Position numbers and translations under genes: made by a program. The notes below the pieces were generated by a model. The model searched no databases, was not told where the DNA came from, and saw only the letters and a list, made by a program, of their open reading frames with translations. A stretch of DNA of 16,219 nucleotides from Lysobacterales bacterium (GTDB lineage Bacteria > Pseudomonadota > Gammaproteobacteria > Xanthomonadales > SZUA-5): assembly GCA_024710675.1 (NCBI GenBank), contig JANJUH010000295.1, positions 1-16,219 of the forward strand, given 5' to 3'. Below are positions 13,679-16,219 of this stretch, piece after piece. The number at the start of each line of letters is the position of its first letter. The stretch's first letter is position 1.

Positions 13679-13930
13679 TCAGGCGGCCTGGCCCGGCGTG
13701 TCGCGTGACGCCATGCGCTTGGCGGCCCACTCGCGCACCTCCGCGACAGGGAAGGCGATGCAGCTCGCGCTCAGCTTTACGGGGGTCGGGAACTCCCGGG
13801 CAGCGATCAAGCGCCGCAGCGTGCTGCGCGAGATCTGCAGGAAGGCGCAGACGAAGGCCTCACGCCAGAACAGGGCTTCGTTTTCGGTGGGCTTGCGGCG
13901 GGTGGTGTCGGTCGTGTTGCTGGTTTCCAT
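13679..13930 (-). CDS. AlpA-like HTH regulator, 83 aa
   Basis: This is a small DNA-binding protein of the MerR/AlpA helix-turn-helix type. Residues 25-50 (AFVCAFLQISRSTLRRLIAAREFPTP) form the helix-turn-helix with the characteristic S.STL.R....G.FP pattern. Then come VKLSASCIAFPVAEVREWAAKR (51-72), the conserved wing and helix (normally R.IAW....V..W). AlpA proteins control integrase or excision genes in P4-type islands. The ATG at 13930 is chosen; an upstream in-frame TTG (13996) would add a proline-rich segment atypical of the family. The upstream gap of 84 bases has no clear promoter. The downstream protease gene begins one base after the stop. Its own target is not identifiable. Confidence 0.75.
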   Translation of the reverse strand: METSNTTDTTRRKPTENEALFWREAFVCAFLQISRSTLRRLIAAREFPTPVKLSASCIAFPVAEVREWAAKRMASRDTPGQAA

Positions 13931-14014
13931 CTTGGTATCCCGTGGTCGCCATTGGACGGCGGGGACAAGATGGAACGGCGGCGGCGGGTGCGGCAAAAGT
14001 CGCCCGGATCGGTC

Positions 14015-14629
14015 CTACTTTCTGTGTTCGCGGACCAGGCGGGCGACGTCGCCAAGGGCAAGGCTCGGCGTGTCGTGTTGCTGCTGAATCGACGTCAGCA
14101 CCATGGCCAGCTCGCGCAGCGACTGGCGTAGCTGGTCCTCGGTCGGGACCATGCGGGCGAACGATTCGACCAGGGCGCGGGCAGGCGAGGGTGGGCGGCC
14201 GTCCCGCGAATCCGGATCGAGGTCATGCGGCGCCCTGGTGAGCGAACGCGGCCAGCGGCTCAGCGGCTCTAGCGCCTGCAGCGCGTGCTCGGCATCGGCC
14301 AGCACCTGCGGGTGGGCCTGCTGCATCTTCGTGCGCGTGCTTCGGTAGACATCACCGGCTCCAGGCCTCAGCGGCAGCAGCAGCCGGCGCAGCTCGGCGG
14401 CGGCGGCCTCGATCGCCTCGAACCGCTCACGCACCGCGGCCGGCGGTGGCGGTGGCAGCAGACGAGCACGAACGTAGACGTCGACTGCCCGCTCGAACGA
14501 AGCCCACATGCTGCGCCGGACACCCGCATTGGCCGCAATGACGCGCAGCTCGGGCCGGTATGGCTCCAGGTCGATCGGCGGCGCCCAGGCGGTCGCGGCG
14601 GTGGCGGGCTGGCGGGCCTTGCTCTTCAC
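14015..14629 (-). CDS. Hypothetical helical protein coupled to the integrase, 204 aa
   Basis: The GTG start overlaps the integrase stop by four bases (GTGA), so translation is coupled. The sequence is helical and arginine/alanine-rich, with a polyproline run at 59-63 and a Pro/Asp-rich hinge (131-150). Residues 64-88 and 150-190 are amphipathic helices. No HTH, zinc or catalytic motif is visible. Coupling to an integrase suggests a role in recombination direction, immunity or regulation, but that is a guess. It does not look like known excisionases. No family recognised. Confidence 0.7.
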   Translation of the reverse strand: MKSKARQPATAATAWAPPIDLEPYRPELRVIAANAGVRRSMWASFERAVDVYVRARLLPPPPPAAVRERFEAIEAAAAELRRLLLPLRPGAGDVYRSTRTKMQQAHPQVLADAEHALQALEPLSRWPRSLTRAPHDLDPDSRDGRPPSPARALVESFARMVPTEDQLRQSLRELAMVLTSIQQQHDTPSLALGDVARLVREHRK

Positions 14630-15996
14630 TTGCGCGCCACCTTCCGCTTGCCTGCCTTGATGTCGGTCACCGTCGCGGCCTTGCCGGTCAGCAACTCGCG
14701 CAGCTTCTCCAGGGCGGCGCGCTTCTCGGGCAAGTAGTCGTGGCGGTCATAGTGCCGCGCCTGAATCCCGCCGAGCCCATGCGACTGCAGGTGTGCCCGC
14801 ACCTCGAAGCCCACGCCCAGCGCAGCGAGTCGCGTTTCAATGGTGCGGCGAAGGTCTGCCGGCGTGAAGCGTTCGGAGCACTCCTTCTCCTTGATCATGG
14901 CCGCGCAGACGGCGGCCACATGGTCGCGCATGCTCGATTCGTTCATCGGGGTCTCGCCGTGCGTCAGCGTCCAGACGTATGGCCCGAGATTGAACTTCCG
15001 CATGGCATCGATGCAGTCCTGCGCGTCGGGCAGCAACGGGACCCAATGCGTCCGCGGCGTGCTCCGGCGGCCCTTTGGGTCGAGTAGCTTCAGGGCTTTG
15101 GCGTCGACGTCGATGTCGGCGACGGTGGCCCGCGCGAGCTGTTGCACACGCTGTCCGCCAGTCAGCAGGTAGAACCGCAGCGCGTGGCCGGCGCCTGCGG
15201 GCAGGTCTACCGTGCGCCTCCAGAATGCACGAAGCTCCGCGACGCTCAGCGCGCGATTGCGGGCTTTGGCGGCGCCTTCGATGCAGCCGACGTCACGAAG
15301 CGGGTTCACCTGTAGCCCGAAGGCACGAAGGGCGGGCAGGGCACCGGGCCGCGTGCGCGCGTTGATTGCGGCGGCGTAGGCGGCGCGCAGGTAGCTGCGC
15401 AGCTTGGCGGCCTCGCGCGCCTTGCCGGCCGCGACCGGGCGGTCGACGATGGTCAGGCAGTCATCCGGTGTGACTTCGGCGGCGCGCTTTTTCCACAGCT
15501 CGGGGAAGGCCTCGCAGACGTGGCGCTTGATGGCGCTGCGCACCTTCCCGGCGCTGATCTTGCCGGCCTTCTCCAGGTGGTCCGCGTAGGCTTCCAGCAA
15601 GCGCCCGAGCGTCCGCTCGCTTTCGGCTGCCCGCGCAGCCCTGGCCGCGGCGGCGGCCTCCCTCGCTTCGCGCTTGGCCGCGTCTTCGGCGTCCAGTGCA
15701 TCACGTAGATCGCGCTCGCCTTTCCGGTATCTCAGCGAAAGCTCCGTGGCTTCCGTCCTGGCGTCGACGAGCTTCTTACCCTTGCGACCGGTGTCGTCGA
15801 ACGTACCCAGCGGGATTCGCTGCCGCTGGCCTTGGCTGTCCGTGAACCGGTAGTAGAAGGCAACTCCACCACCCGCCATGCCGCGTGCTTGAAAGGCGCC
15901 GTTGCCACGGTCCGCAGGGTCGCTTTTCCATTGCCCGGGCTTCAGTGAAACGAGGTCCTGCGCAGTGATGCGCGGTCGCTTTTTCTTGCCGGCCAT
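14626..15996 (-). CDS. int: Tyrosine recombinase (P4-type phage integrase), 456 aa
   Basis: It integrates the element into tRNA-Leu and cuts it out. The N-terminal part (1-100) is the arm-binding domain, with FYYRFTDSQGQRQRIPLGTF (47-66). It is followed by a charged helical linker (100-128) and a core-binding SAM-like domain (about 129-215). The catalytic domain has Arg283 in LLTGGQR, ADLRRT with Arg383, His406 in LQSHGL and the nucleophile Tyr416 in RHYDRHDYLPEKRAAL. The usual His of the HxxR motif is Ala380, a variant I recall in some related integrases. The ATG at 15996 follows GAGGGA. The gene starts 156 bp from attR and reads into the element, as expected. Length fits the family. Confidence 0.92.
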   Translation of the reverse strand: MAGKKKRPRITAQDLVSLKPGQWKSDPADRGNGAFQARGMAGGGVAFYYRFTDSQGQRQRIPLGTFDDTGRKGKKLVDARTEATELSLRYRKGERDLRDALDAEDAAKREAREAAAAARAARAAESERTLGRLLEAYADHLEKAGKISAGKVRSAIKRHVCEAFPELWKKRAAEVTPDDCLTIVDRPVAAGKAREAAKLRSYLRAAYAAAINARTRPGALPALRAFGLQVNPLRDVGCIEGAAKARNRALSVAELRAFWRRTVDLPAGAGHALRFYLLTGGQRVQQLARATVADIDVDAKALKLLDPKGRRSTPRTHWVPLLPDAQDCIDAMRKFNLGPYVWTLTHGETPMNESSMRDHVAAVCAAMIKEKECSERFTPADLRRTIETRLAALGVGFEVRAHLQSHGLGGIQARHYDRHDYLPEKRAALEKLRELLTGKAATVTDIKAGKRKVARK

Positions 15997-16151
15997 GGAG
16001 TCCCTCGCGTCGATCTGGTGCCCGTTCGGTGCCCGTTTCTCCCGATGCTCAATGATACATCATGGAACGCGCCGGAACCACAGACACGCAAAAACAATGA
16101 CATACGAAGGCACTTGACAAAGCATGGAACTTTATGAAACAGCGTTTAGGG
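15997..16151. promoter_or_regulatory. Integrase upstream region (attP arm next to attR)
   Basis: This holds the integrase Shine-Dalgarno, the arm-type doublet (16018-16037), and ATGAT-AC-ATCAT, a small inverted repeat at about 16051-16062. The octamer CATGGAAC occurs twice (16061-16068 and 16123-16130). GCAAAAACAATG at 16088-16099 repeats the left attL edge (59-70). The less GC-rich part around 16085-16148 could take an integration host factor bend. No convincing integrase promoter was identified. Confidence 0.4.
16018..16037 (+). repeat. Integrase arm-type site doublet, right
   Basis: Two GTGCCCGTT copies at 16018-16026 and 16029-16037, spaced 11 bp, in the same orientation as the left cluster. 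The 26 bases around them match 127-152 (GGTGCCCGTTCGGTGCCCGT and on), so both arms share the same doublet. Confidence 0.65.
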
Positions 16152-16219
16152 AGACTTAAAATCTCCCAGCCGCAAGGCTATGCGGGTTCGAGTCCCGCCC
16201 CAGGCACCAGCAAAAACAA
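16149..16219 (+). repeat. attR: tRNA-Leu(TAA) 3' fragment
   Basis: The copy spans the full anticodon arm (GGGAGA-CTTAAAA-TCTCCC) to CCA at 16207-16209, plus ten bases. Bases before 16149 (ATGAAACAGCGTTTA) do not form a tRNA 5' half, so this is a displaced fragment and not a functional tRNA. It marks the right junction with the host chromosome. Confidence 0.88.

Larger units (their letters stand above)
1..16219. mobile_element. Integrated satellite-like genomic island in tRNA-Leu(TAA), complete from attL to attR
   Basis: The two edges carry a 68-bp identical direct repeat derived from a tRNA-Leu gene, and a tyrosine recombinase starts 156 bp from the right copy. Between them lie replication, regulatory and tape-measure genes on one strand, plus a single opposed repressor gene at the left edge. 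No capsid, portal, large terminase, tail tube, baseplate, holin or endolysin is recognisable. The size (about 16.15 kb per unit) and gene content (integrase, AlpA-like protein, primase-helicase, origin-like array) fit a P4-like satellite or island in the broad sense. Calling it a satellite is inference from the absent structural genes; a decayed prophage is the main alternative, but the tight gene packing and absence of visible pseudogenes argue against decay. Confidence 0.85.

Noticed and set aside
13931..13996. Longer AlpA-like protein from an upstream TTG
   Set aside because: The added 22 residues are proline-rich and unlike the family; the ATG at 13930 gives the usual length.
16114..16119. 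TTGACA as a -35 box of a rightward promoter
   Set aside because: No -10 element lies at 16-18 bp spacing (the TATGAA at 16133 is only 13 bp away), and only the tRNA fragment lies downstream.

Overview
The window is one complete mobile element of about 16.15 kb, seen from end to end. A 68-bp perfect direct repeat lies at both edges (1-68 and 16152-16219). It is the 3' part of a tRNA-Leu(TAA) gene, running from the anticodon arm to the CCA end plus 10 bases of flank. A tyrosine recombinase lies just inside the right edge and reads leftward. The sequence is strongly GC-rich, with frequent GTG starts and coupled ATGA/GTGA junctions. Together with the AlpA-like and PrtN-like regulators this suggests a high-GC proteobacterium, probably a gammaproteobacterium. 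That is inference; I cannot name the species.

Layout from right to left; every gene but one is on the minus strand. The integration/control end holds the integrase, a translationally coupled unknown protein, an AlpA-like HTH protein and a ClpP-like serine protease. A replication block follows: a zinc-ribbon protein, a TOPRIM/DUF927-type primase-helicase and a small protein that may be a separate D5_N-like domain. Next come an HTH protein resembling the Nu1 small terminase and a PrtN-like HTH activator. A gene-free region of about 620 bp (7096-7713) contains a 343-bp inverted array of TGTCCCGGG repeats, my best candidate for the replication origin. Beyond it lies a second block: a coiled-coil protein, a 1142-residue phage tape measure protein and four or five small proteins, some sharing domains. 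At the far left a rightward ribbon-helix-helix repressor gene is bracketed by three copies of its likely operator.

I see no capsid, portal, large terminase, baseplate, tail tube or lysis gene. The whole therefore looks like a phage satellite or P4-like island rather than a prophage. It would integrate in tRNA-Leu, excise and replicate from its own origin, and depend on a helper for particles. The notable cargo is a lone full-length tape measure protein. A satellite supplying its own tape measure could alter or capture the helper's tail, which is the most interesting biological idea in this window but is not proven by sequence.

Regulatory architecture is rich. There are integrase arm-type repeats (GTGCCCGTT) at both ends, triple RHH operators, and a leader RNA predicted to fold as a three-way junction upstream of a small gene. 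There is also a 28-bp perfect palindrome inside the primase gene, and a strong rightward terminator between two leftward genes.
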